Of a stretch of 64,000 nt of DNA, positions 10,046 to 20,029 are shown piece by piece. The notes beneath the pieces are model-generated. The model was not told the DNA's origin and ran no database searches. It was given only the letters and a program-made list of their open reading frames with translations. Numbering within the stretch: position 1 is the first letter of the stretch; the number at the start of each line of letters is the position of its first letter. The stretch covers positions 65,047,001-65,111,000 of the forward strand of contig NC_069361.1 in NCBI RefSeq assembly GCF_021730395.1, given 5' to 3'. The stretch is from Mercenaria mercenaria (Eukaryota > Mollusca > Bivalvia > Venerida > Veneridae). A program made the position numbers and the translations under genes.

Positions 10046-12178
10046 ATGTTTAAAGTTCCTGATTGGTACTTGACCATGTCAATGGGACTGTCTGAAGTAC
10101 TGGATGAGATTGGGGTAAATGAGAGGATGATTATGAAGAGAAGAAGGACGAACTTACTGGAAGAGACTATGATGACAATAGCAAACAGATTGTCTGATAT
10201 TCCGAGTTCTGATTACTTTCTAGGAAGTCAGTCAGAGGGAACAACAACAGTAGGACTTCAGTCAGACTGGGATGTTCTTACGTGTAATAATGAGGTTATT
10301 GTTATACAGGACTTGCCTGAATGGGCTCCGGATTTAAACAATATACTGATGATTGAAGATGCAACAACACCTCCTGGATATTGTCTATTACAAACACTTA
10401 GACAGGATGTGCCGCTTCCTGAAACTGTCGAATATGAGAACTGCTTGGTTAGAGATACACATGGAAGGATACTGTTCAAGAACACAATAATTGATGCTTT
10501 TTTTCCGGAAGGCCAACGGCACGGCCCTGCGGGATCAAAGCAAGGGCGACAAGGTTTCTATGATCAAGATATAGTGTTTGCTTTTCCCTTAAAAGGATGG
10601 CCAAAAGCAGCTAGACATTGGTTACACCAACAAGGAAGAGACATATGGCCGACAGAAGACATGCAAAGGTATATCAAGGACGCGGAATGTTTTATCGTAC
10701 ATACCGGCAGCAAAATCAGTGAAAATGATGCATCTGAATATAGAATATCTACCTCCTTGGCTGAGAGATGTTTAATGTTCAATTTAAATATTACTCAAAT
10801 AAGGTGCTACATATTAATGAAGATGATTCTTAAAACATACATAAATACTCATCATCAAGATTGTTTATCAAGTTATATGTGTAAAACAGTTTTGTTTCAT
10901 TGCATTAAGACGAAATATGCAAGTATTTGGCGGCCATCTAATATTTTAACTATTTTTTCTTACTATCTGTTGACATTACAAAATTGCATAATCAGTTCAA
11001 ACTGTCCACATTTTATCATAAAAGGAAATAATCTAATGGCTGGAAAGTTTTCATCTGAAGTAAGACATCAGTTAGTTGAACTGATATCAAACCTGAGACA
11101 GAATATTGGCCTTGCAATCCTTAGGATCCCGAATGATGACCTCGGCCTGCGTCTGCAGATAAAGCTGAACATGGTACCTCGGTTACAATACGATATCAAG
11201 TCTTCGATTAATATTGATTTATTTATTGCTGGCCGTTTATCATTGCATACTGCAAAAATTATTTCTGGGCGATATCATGTCATTTTACTTAATATCACAC
11301 AAGAAAGCTTGGGTAACAGCATACAATTTATATTCAATATTTTATTAGACCTAATGCAGCACTATAGAGAAGGTAACAAGTGGGAGAAGACAGCATGCAG
11401 ACTTCTAGCCCCTCTGTTCTGTACAACGATTGGGTCGCTGAGAGCATCATACAATATTCAGCATCACAACATTGTTTCTCTACAAATACTAGCCTGGCTT
11501 TCCGCAGGAGTCAACTCGGATATTGCTTCTAGTAGACTTAAATTTGCTTCTGTATACTACTGTATGGGGGATATGGAAAATGCAGCTGTAATTCTAAGAG
11601 ATACTGAAGAATGTTATAACGCTGAGGCTGTTGAAGCTGTGTGTGTCTGCTATGATTTTCAAAAAGGTTGTATAAGAAAAGGATTCTGTTTAAAATCCCT
11701 GCAGAGCAATGAAGAAACAATCAGACATTTTACAGCATTTTGTGTAAGATTTTTGCCCCTTGAAATAAATTCTGTACCACATGAACTTCGATATGAAATG
11801 TTCAAATGTACAGAACAGGATCGGGTTCACTTGAGTATAAGGGACCGGTTGACTGACTGGGCTGTAGTGGATAGTCTCTCTTACCTCTATTTCCTGCAAT
11901 ATAAAACTTTAGGTCACCTTCAGAGATATGAAGCCAAGCAACTCGCACTGAATAACCTTGTGCAGGTTATAGAAACCGAATCAAAATTTGGCCACATAGA
12001 AACTGCACTAAACCTGCTAGGACAGTGTATGGAACAGGAGAACCGGGCTGTAGATGCTTTCCGTTGCTACATGTTGTCCTTACAGATTAGACCCAGGAAA
12101 AATGCTGCAACGATTCATACATGTGTTTTACTATCCAAACTTATCAACAACAAAGGTAATTCAAACCATGCTCTGTAA
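10046..12178 (+). CDS. Mab-21 / cGAS-like nucleotidyltransferase with TPR-like C-terminus (cGLR candidate), 710 aa
   Basis: Probable cGAS-like receptor; the family makes cyclic dinucleotides in the cytosol after binding nucleic acid and signals through STING. Seen: the nucleotidyltransferase core starts with GSQSEGTTT (residues 60-68), then SDWD (acids D74 and D76), and a third acid in DIVFAFPLKGWP (D175). The Mab-21-type helical segment follows (EYRISTSLAERCLMFNL, from 231; RCYILMKMILK, about 253-263). The last ~60 residues read like a TPR pair (ALNLLGQCMEQENRAVDAFR). The whole coding region is one exon. I chose this ATG because it lies one base after a good acceptor (ATTTCAG), the protein then matches the copy at 29,714 from residue 1, and the ATG at 10,022 would lie in the presumed intron. 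Catalytic activity is inferred from the kept acids; ligand and product are unknown. It could be a non-catalytic Mab-21 relative. Confidence 0.88.
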   Translation: MFKVPDWYLTMSMGLSEVLDEIGVNERMIMKRRRTNLLEETMMTIANRLSDIPSSDYFLGSQSEGTTTVGLQSDWDVLTCNNEVIVIQDLPEWAPDLNNILMIEDATTPPGYCLLQTLRQDVPLPETVEYENCLVRDTHGRILFKNTIIDAFFPEGQRHGPAGSKQGRQGFYDQDIVFAFPLKGWPKAARHWLHQQGRDIWPTEDMQRYIKDAECFIVHTGSKISENDASEYRISTSLAERCLMFNLNITQIRCYILMKMILKTYINTHHQDCLSSYMCKTVLFHCIKTKYASIWRPSNILTIFSYYLLTLQNCIISSNCPHFIIKGNNLMAGKFSSEVRHQLVELISNLRQNIGLAILRIPNDDLGLRLQIKLNMVPRLQYDIKSSINIDLFIAGRLSLHTAKIISGRYHVILLNITQESLGNSIQFIFNILLDLMQHYREGNKWEKTACRLLAPLFCTTIGSLRASYNIQHHNIVSLQILAWLSAGVNSDIASSRLKFASVYYCMGDMENAAVILRDTEECYNAEAVEAVCVCYDFQKGCIRKGFCLKSLQSNEETIRHFTAFCVRFLPLEINSVPHELRYEMFKCTEQDRVHLSIRDRLTDWAVVDSLSYLYFLQYKTLGHLQRYEAKQLALNNLVQVIETESKFGHIETALNLLGQCMEQENRAVDAFRCYMLSLQIRPRKNAATIHTCVLLSKLINNKGNSNHAL

Positions 12179-12224
12179 ATACAAACTGTTTTTCGATTAG
12201 AAATTTCATAATTATTAGTCGAGC

Positions 12225-12230
12225 AATAAA
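12225..12230 (+). terminator. candidate polyadenylation signal (AATAAA)
   Basis: A canonical AATAAA lies 47 bases after the stop codon of the 10,046-12,178 gene, a plausible position for a short 3' UTR. Confidence 0.5.
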
Positions 12231-12699
12231 GAGGACCAAAGGCTTTAGTGGAAACTGAGACTGAAATGTGATCATACATATTTATGCATTATTAATGATA
12301 TTAAGGTTCATATGAGGTGATTTATTCAGAACAATCAGAAACAGCATTATAAAGAGCTTGTTGTGTTTTGAAAACATACCTTTTGCTATATAACATAAAT
12401 ATATGTAGTAGAATATATCAAACTTCGTTTTAAACAAATATTTGTCATTATGTTTTATTTCTTACAATAAAAGCAGCTGTAAAAATGTTGCAAAACAAAG
12501 CTATTGCATATGTTTAAGTACAAAATTTGCAAAATGAAAGTAAAAATTGTTGTTGTTGTTGTTGTTGTAGTTGCTTTTTCCGATAGAGTTTATCATGGAA
12601 ACTGCGTTTTGTTATTGTTACGTGTTATATTTTTTTAATAAACACAATGTTACATTTTCAACAGCTAGAATGCAGCTCCCTTGATTGTTTGGGGGTTTT

Positions 12700-12751
12700 T
12701 TTTGCATGCGTGCGTGCGTGTGTGTGTGTGTGCGCGCGCGCGCGCGCGCGC
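12700..12751. repeat. (TG)n(CG)n microsatellite, Z-DNA-prone
   Basis: Alternating purine-pyrimidine: GCATGCGTGCGTGCG runs into (TG)n and then an uninterrupted (CG) run of over 20 bases. Such long alternating CG tracts are rare in animal DNA that is otherwise low in CpG. The open frame on the minus strand across it is low-complexity. Confidence 0.85.
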
Positions 12752-13017
12752 GAAATGAAAGATAGGAATGGAAGCCACACATTTTTCCTTTCTGTCTCAA
12801 TGGACGCCTTTTCTCCGCGTCATTAAACACTTTGTTCATTAATGATGTCGGCGGGTTATGGAGAAAAACATATGCCTTGAAAGATCCGTTTCTATTGGTC
12901 ACTTTTAAATAAGCCAGTTACCTTTTGTGTGTCATTGCACTTCTTCTTCTGCTCCGTGTTTGTAATGAGGGAGAAAGCTTGAAAACCATACACTCCCTAA
13001 AAGTGTTCTGTGTTTTG

Positions 13018-13260
13018 CGACTTTCCTGCTTTTCAAGATAGAGAAAGACCCGAGGTACGTGCCCCTCCAGGCATTATTTTGGACACGAGCGGGCACTTGG
13101 GTAGAAGAACCACCAACATTCTGTTAGACTGGTGGCTTCCTCCCATGAAAGAATTCTGTACCACTAGTGAGGTTTCAAACCCAGTTCAGGGCAAGAGATC
13201 CGAAAACGTATATTGACAATTACCACAAAACCACTGAAGACTTACAAACCGCCCACTAGC
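13018..13260 (-). mobile_element. tRNA-derived SINE, family 1, partial (block A copy)
   Basis: Read on the minus strand it matches the 3' body of a clam SINE seen elsewhere in the window: CCATGAAAGAATTCTGTACC, ACGAGCGGGCACTTGGGTAG and a degraded B-box region (GGTTTCAAACCC). Its partner in the duplicated block lies at about 17,853-18,070, so the insertion predates the duplication. Confidence 0.65.
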
Positions 13261-14416
13261 CAGTCTAACCATCCACCTCCCCAGTGATTATTTTGCTGTT
13301 TTTTTACAGCCGAATACATGCGGTTTCCCCTGGCTAAAAGTAGCTATATGATCCCTAAAATTGTTACATTTTCTCTTAATAAAGGTCATATTTTCCCCTT
13401 TGAGTTTCAAGAAATGTTCCATAGAATGCATAGTGAATAATTTTATTAAAGTAGGAATTTATATGTCATCAACTCCAAAGCTTCCCAATGTGATGAGAAG
13501 GTTTCCGAAATTTTCTAAATAGCCATTTAGTGGCAAAAAATTTAAAAATCCTAACCCTTATAGTATTAATAATGGAAAAAACTATATACCTGCCCTAGTC
13601 TGGGGAAGCATAATAAAAGAATAAACTTAAAAAAAAGGGGCTTTAAATTCGTTCACAAGATGAATAGCCACATCTACACCTAAGATTTCTTTCAGGAAAA
13701 TGTCGATAATTTCAGAAAATAAGTTTCCTTGTGTAACTCCGTGTGAAATACTGACGCATGTAGGGACCCAAAATTGGGCCAAAAGTACCCGGATCGAACA
13801 AACTTGGAAGAAGACTGCTGGCCAGTGTTTATTTCAAAATATCGTAAAATATATGTCTAAAATCTAATTGATAGCTAGAACAAGTTTATAGTTAAAACGT
13901 ATTATAAGGATGCTGAATGCATATGATACAAACCAAGCTTTATTTATTGCGGTTGAAACGAAGGAGGGAAGTAAATATATCGGGAAAATACTAGTTCTTT
14001 CCTTTGCCAAACCCACAGAGACATTAATACAAATAATCTTCCCCGACTCTGAATAAGTTGAAACCTCGAGAAAAGAAACAAAATCGTTCAAGGAAATTAA
14101 TACTTTGTTCGTATGCAAAATGATTTTTACAAAAAAACAACTACAAAACAGGAAGAGAATTTAAACTTTCAACATTGTTTAGTCTTCTTCAATAAACTTG
14201 ATTTATGACTAACAGTATTATCATTTTATAGTATCCCTAGGAACACACGAAATTATGTTTATGATATTATAAATATAGGTTCATGTTAAACATTAAATAT
14301 ATCTAATTCCCATCTTTCACTAAAAAGTTTTATTTTAATGTAAAAATTAATCGTGTACATACATGTACTTAAATGCCATGCATCAACAGCCATCTAAATA
14401 AAATCTAGTCTTCTTA

Positions 14417-15009
14417 AAGCTACAGTCACACATACGGATATGTCCGTGCGTTGAGGTACGGTGCGGATAGGATTAGTCCGTGGGTGTATAACTACGGAGC
14501 AGTACGTCTTAGTACGGGAAAAATGGTGAGAAACAGGAAACAAAACAATACAGGACGCGAATAAGTACGGATAGGTACGAGGTACTACGTTGAATTACGT
14601 TTTACTGCGCCTTGCAACTTGCCCAGCGCACGAACGGGTCTGCGGTAAACTCCGTTGAACTATGCTCAAGTACGAGCAGCCTCGGATAACTACGTTCGGC
14701 TACGGCGAGGTACGTAACAGCACGGATAACTACGTTTAAGTACGTTTAACTACGGATGAATAAGTTTCAGCCAAGTTGGACTAAAGTCACGCTCAAATGG
14801 CTACGTTTCGCTCAAACTTTTGTGCATGTTCAAAAGTTGGAGAAACTTGCAAGTTTGGAATAAGTTTTGAATACGTTTTGACCACGTTTTGGTACAGATT
14901 AATACGAATGACTACTCTGAGCTACGGATCAGGTACGGATCGATACGGATTACTACGTTTCTGTCCGTAGCTAGACGTAGCTTACCGCGCCGTATGTGTG
15001 ACTGGGGTA
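14417..15009. mobile_element. non-autonomous PIF/Harbinger-like element (593 bp, TTA target duplication)
   Basis: Terminal inverted repeats CAGTCACACATACGG and CCGTATGTGTGACTG lie within ends reading AAGCTA...GGGGTA. TTA flanks it at 14,414-14,416 and 15,010-15,012. The duplicated block has the empty site at about 21,005-21,020 (CTAGTCTTTTTTAGTGGGAG) with a single TTA. The three-base TTA duplication fits PIF/Harbinger. The interior is a loose series of TACGGATAA/CTACGTT words and encodes nothing recognisable. Confidence 0.8.
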
Positions 15010-15723
15010 TTAGTGGGAGTACACTATATATGGAAATGAAATGGAGTTTTGTTAGTTTTGGTTGGGTTTTAACTCATATCGGCACACCTCAGACAAGTAT
15101 TGTTGAATTTTCAGTTTTATTGATGGACAAAGACAACAGGTGTCCGTCCCGGCACTGTTTCTGACAATGGACCTTCAACCGCCAACCTTCCGTAAGCCAG
15201 TTAGATAGTCTCATGATATGAAGAAATCGAGATGGGGCTCGAGAGATGAATTGCTGCTTATGTAAATAATGAAAAATCCTACTGCAGACTAAAAAATCCT
15301 TATGTTTCGGACAAAAAGTAAAGAATAACACTAATACAAAATGTATACACATATAACAATAGTAATAAATAGTTTCCTATACCGGTATTGGATAAGATAA
15401 TTCAAAGTATTCGTATTAAATGTTAATGAACGTTAACATAGTCTGTTTTGATCTTAAAACGTTCTTCCAGGCATTTAGGCATTATGATTACACATGTATG
15501 CTTTTTTGATCAGCATATCAGGGAAACATCTTATTTAGATGACCTTTGTGTCATCGTATGATTTTACTTGTTTTTGGTTCTGCCTGTTCTCTGAAGCACA
15601 CAGTTAAAATAGGCATTTCGTCGTGATAAAACTTTAGTTTTATTATGTTTAGTTCAGGAAAAAAATTGTCTAAAGTAGGTGTTATTCAGAGCTATAAACA
15701 TGTTGCGATTTTAAAGTATTTCA

Positions 15724-15724
<1 letters not shown>

Positions 15725-15815
<91 letters not shown>
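15725..15815. repeat. (TA)n microsatellite
   Basis: About 90 bases of almost pure TA, interrupted twice by AATATA, just before the first pseudogene. Confidence 0.95.
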
Positions 15816-15819
<4 letters not shown>

Positions 15820-15919
15820 ATGTTTAATTTATTTATTTATTTATTTGGGTTTTACGGCGCACCAACACAGTATAGGTTATATGGCGCCAAACAGGAATAC
15901 AAATTTTGGTTCCACATCC

Positions 15920-16312
15920 AGAATGTTTAAAGTACCTGGTCAATGTCAATGGAGGCCATCAGAGCAACTGGGTAAGACTGGGGTGAATTAGAGGATGGTA
16001 TCGAAGAGAAGATAATTCTTGCTGACAAAAACTACGATGAAGATCGGGGAAAAAGGTTTCTAGAAGTCCGTTCTCTACTTACTTTCTTCATAGTCAGTTA
16101 GAGTGAACAACATCAGCTTGCATGTGATTATATAATTGTCCTCTTCACATCATAGATATGAGGTACCTCTTCATGATTTTTAGACACTGATATATGAGAA
16201 CTTTTATGTCGAAGATACGTATGGAAGGACAGACACTGTACAATGGTACAGTTTTTCATGCTACTCTTCTTAAAGCTCAACATTCAGCAGTATCACACTC
16301 CTTTGCTTCAAA
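15920..16312 (+). pseudogene. cGAS-like (Mab-21) pseudogene 1, N-terminal remnant
   Basis: Begins CAGAATGTTTAAAGTACCTG, as at the starts of the two intact genes, then follows them through counterparts of the VNERM region, the GSQSEGTTT region (TAGTCAGTTAGAGTGAACAA) and the EDTYGR-like segment (GAAGATACGTATGGAAGGAC). It lacks a block near residues 7-12 and has many frame breaks. At about 16,313 it jumps directly to sequence matching the 3' flank of the intact gene (ATGATATTAAGGTTCATGTG; compare 12,296), so most of the gene body is deleted. It cannot make a functional protein. Confidence 0.8.
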
Positions 16313-18785
16313 ACATGATATTAAGGTTCATGTGAGGTGATTTATTCAGAACAATCAAAAACAGCATTATAAAGAACTTGTTGTGTTTTGAAATATAAAT
16401 TTCTGTAACATATCTATTGCTATATAACTTAAATATATTTAATAGAATATATCAAACTTCATGTTAAACATTTTTTTTTATTATGTTTTATTTCTTACGG
16501 TAAAAGCAGCTGTAAAATGTTACAAAACAAAGTTATTGAATATATTTAATTACAAAATTTGCAAAATGAAAGTAAAAATTGTTGTTGTTGTTGTTTTCAG
16601 ATAGAGTTTATCATGGACACTGCGTTATGTTATTTATATATACTTCATTTGTTTCTTTCCGCGTCATTAAACACTTTTTGTTCATTAATGATGTCGGCGG
16701 TTAGGCTGTGACTAAAGAAAAACAGATGGTGTCACCCCAGTATTGAAGTACTTCCGGGTCGTTGTATCCTAGGAAGTAGTTCTTTGAAATTTTGAAGTTC
16801 CCAATTTAAAGCCACCCCTACTTTGACATGTTATATTTTAAATGTATTTACTGACACTGTGTACATTTTGTGCCATTTCTGATGTCTTTAACAGTTGTTT
16901 TGTCTGTGTTTTTCAGGACTATATTCCTGTGCGGATGGATTAAAAAACTACTCCAGTCTGGTAGACATGACAGATGTGTATTGGAAATATAAACATGGAC
17001 TTAAAACTTTGATGTGTAGCAAAAAAAAAAATCGTTGATGATAATGATTTTCTAAGCTATATTGACTGGAACAGGGTCATTCTTCAGAAATACAGAGCTG
17101 TCAATGCTGCAATTTTGTTGTGAAAGTCACAATCCATGTTAGAACTTGCTTGTTTTACTATACAGCAAAGAAGAAGAAATTGTACTGGGCCGACACCAGA
17201 TCTGGTGCGCCTGTGATATATTACAGACTCCGGTATATACCGGATTCAAGCAATTTGAACACTAAAAATATCTTAAATTTATATATTTTGCATCCATGGT
17301 GATACTAACCCTAACATTTAGTCAGTATATTCATATTATACACTAAATGTTGACATGCAAAAGATTGCGTAATTTTGCCGTGCGCTCCAATTGATAATCA
17401 TTCCGGGCATGCACAGAACGGCTGCACCAGATCTGTTATGAGAATCATTCAGGAGGAAAACATATGCGTTGAAAGATCCGTTTTTACTGGTCAATTTTCA
17501 ATAAGTGTATCACGTATATAAATAAGAAAAAGCTGGAAACCATACACTTCCTCAAAATGTTCGGAGTTTTAGATCAGGTAAATCCTCCAGTAACACCGTC
17601 TCACCAAGGCAGTCAGCTACGTTACTCATAAATGCAGTATCGAATATGACTATAGGTAGTAAACTGGAGCGTATAATACACTGACTAAACCGGTCAGCTA
17701 CGTACGAAGGGAGAGTACTCAGTACTAAGTGACAATAAATTATTCATACAAAAGCAATAAAAATGTTTATAATTTTAAGCTCATAACACATGTTTTGCAT
17801 TTTGTTTTAGTCGGGATTAACATCGTCACATCGACCAAGTAGACAATATATAGCGACTTTCCTGCTTTTCAAGATGGACCCGACCAGGTATTACTTCGGA
17901 CACGAGCAGGTACTTTGGTAGAAGAACCACCAACCTTCTGTTAGACTGGTGGCTTCCTCCCATGAAAGAATTCTATACCACTAGCGAGGTTTCAAACATC
18001 AGTTCGAGGCAAGTGATCTGAAAACGTATAATGACAATTACATGTACCACAAAACCACTGAAGATTTACAAACCGCCCACCTCCCTCATTATTTAAACAA
18101 TATATCAGTGTTTCGTACGTGGGGAGTTGTTTCCCGTTGATTATATTTATAAGATGTCTGGTGGTTGCGGGTTTTGGTAGATTTATTTTCTGTTTAAATG
18201 CCAATCTATAGAAATACATGAATGAAAAACAAATACAAATTTGCCTCATATCTAAGGTGAACTCTGCCTGAACTAGCTTGTAATGTAATCATGGGCTGGA
18301 AAACCTTATCATTGATAGATCTTATATAATCTAAATGGTCAGTGTGAATGGATACAGGTTGAATCAAAACCGCTTGATCATTGATAATTCATCCGCATTG
18401 TTCATGAATGGTACTATTTTGTGTAGCACATGAACATCCTTTGGGTGTGATTTGGAATAAAATAAAGATGCTAGATGATTGTCAGAAATACACTTGTAAC
18501 TTTGGTAGCAGGATAAACCCGCAACCAAAAATGTGTTTCACATAATCAAGTCGAAAGACAGATATGATCCATCTGCCAGCTCTGCGAAAAATTTGCACGA
18601 AAGTTTAACTGAAGTAATTCACTGAATTAATGAAAAAGTTATCTTTCTGTTTGCTACATGAGAACATAATACTTGATTGTGATTAGGACTTCTATAGTAC
18701 ACCATACGTTTTTTGTTACTATACAGTCAGAGTTCTTAAAAGATCTACTTAACTTTCTTTATTTTGGTACCTAGCCATAAAGATT
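16313..18785. repeat. duplicated flank, block B (first half)
   Basis: Non-coding. About 16,313-16,700 repeats the 3' flank of the first intact gene, and 17,440-18,070 repeats 12,850-13,260 including the old SINE. Between them (about 16,740-17,430) is single-copy DNA holding an inverted pair, ACACCAGATCTGGTGCGCC at 17,192 and GCTGCACCAGATCTGTTATG at 17,420. No gene seen. Confidence 0.6.
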
Positions 18786-18786
18786 A

Positions 18787-19884
18787 CGAGGGGCGTTCAA
18801 TATGTAATGTTACTCCATATGAGCCATGCCATGGAAAAACCAACATAGTGGGTATGCGACCAGCATGGATCCAGACCAGCCTGCGCATCCGCGCAGTCTG
18901 GTCAGGATCCATGCTGTTCGCTAATAGTTTCTCCAATTCCAATAGGCTTTAAAAGCGAACAGCATGGAGCCTGACCAGACTGCGCGGATGCGCAGGCTGG
19001 TCTGGATCCATGCTGGTCGCATACCCACTATGTTGGTTTTCTCATGGCACGGCTCATATGTAGTTCCGTAACCGTTCATTATTTTTAGATGCGGTTTTCG
19101 GCACATTATAGAGCAATTTATTGGAAACACAATGCTATATATATTATGAAAATCAATAGGTTCAAAGTAAAAATATAATCATTTGAGTGAGGTGTACTCA
19201 AGTATACTGGACCATGATTATAATTTAGGTTTGTCCTGAGCATCCAGAGTCTCAGAAAAATAGAATAACTTGTAAAATCACAAAATGCTATCATTTTTCT
19301 ACGAGGTACAGCAATTTGTGATGAGTTTGCGTTTGTTTTAAACTATTTATTGCATTTTTAATTTTACAAAACAACTAAAAACTCTAAACTCGATCTTGAT
19401 TCCGTCTGGAATGAGTGTTGAGGGCGATTAATCAAAGTTGTAAGAACTAGATTTGCAATCGAGAATTGAGGTACTAGTATCAACTTAAACTACAAGATTG
19501 TTTTAAACGATGATTATCGCGCCTGACAATTTATACTTTTTCGAGAAAAAATATACACATTCAATTTAATACTGTTATAAACTTTTTAATTTTAATTTTC
19601 AAATGTTTTTACGAAGATCATGATTTGTTTTATCTGTTTATACTGAAAATTGAACTATAATTCTAGTTGTAAAATAATAGAATAAAGGAGTTGCGTATTA
19701 CAATCTCAATATTTTGGACACAGAAAAAGGATTATAATTTTACTTTGAATCTACCGATTTTTATCATTTATATAGCATTGTGTTTCCAATAAATTGCTCT
19801 ATAATGTGTCAAAAACCGCATCTAAAAATAATAAGCGGTTACGAAACTTCATACGGAGTAACATTACATATTGAACGCCCCTCG
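18787..19884. mobile_element. mariner-like fold-back element with long terminal inverted repeats
   Basis: CGAGGGGCGTTCAATATGTA at the left end pairs with its complement at the right (TACATATTGAACGCCCCTCG), and TA flanks both sides. The inverted repeats extend well inwards: TAGATGCGGTTTTCGGCACA and TGTTTCCAATAAATTGCTCT recur inverted, giving arms of roughly 170 bp after removal of the MITE in the left arm. The ~500-bp centre has no transposase, so it is a non-autonomous copy. Confidence 0.85.
18820..19056. mobile_element. palindromic MITE, copy 3 (237 bp), nested
   Basis: Same length as, and nearly identical to, the copy at 273-509. TA lies at 18,818-18,819 and 19,057-19,058. The undisturbed right arm of the host element shows the empty site, CTCCGTATGAAGTT against CTCCA-TA-TGTAGTT here, which proves TA insertion. 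The close match to copy 1 suggests recent activity. Confidence 0.92.
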
Positions 19885-20029
19885 TATTTATTTTGATGTG
19901 AAAACAAATTTTGTAACTTTCTTAAAGAGAATATTTTCCTAGTTTTAATATCACCAAAAAGAGGAAAGAGTTAAAGGGATGTAATCTTACATCTGGCCTG
20001 ATTAAGTTCGGTGAAAGGTCACAGTTAAT

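Larger units (their letters stand above)
12295..15950. repeat. duplicated flank, block A of the cGAS-like locus
   Basis: The DNA downstream of the first intact gene recurs in the same order about 4-6 kb further on. About 12,295-12,860 matches 16,313-16,700, 12,850-13,250 matches 17,440-18,070, 13,420-14,415 matches 20,030-21,010, and 15,010-15,950 matches 21,015-22,350. Block A carries an insertion at 14,417-15,009 that block B lacks. Block B carries the mariner-like element at 18,787-19,884. No gene is seen in the spacer apart from the pseudogenes. Confidence 0.8.
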
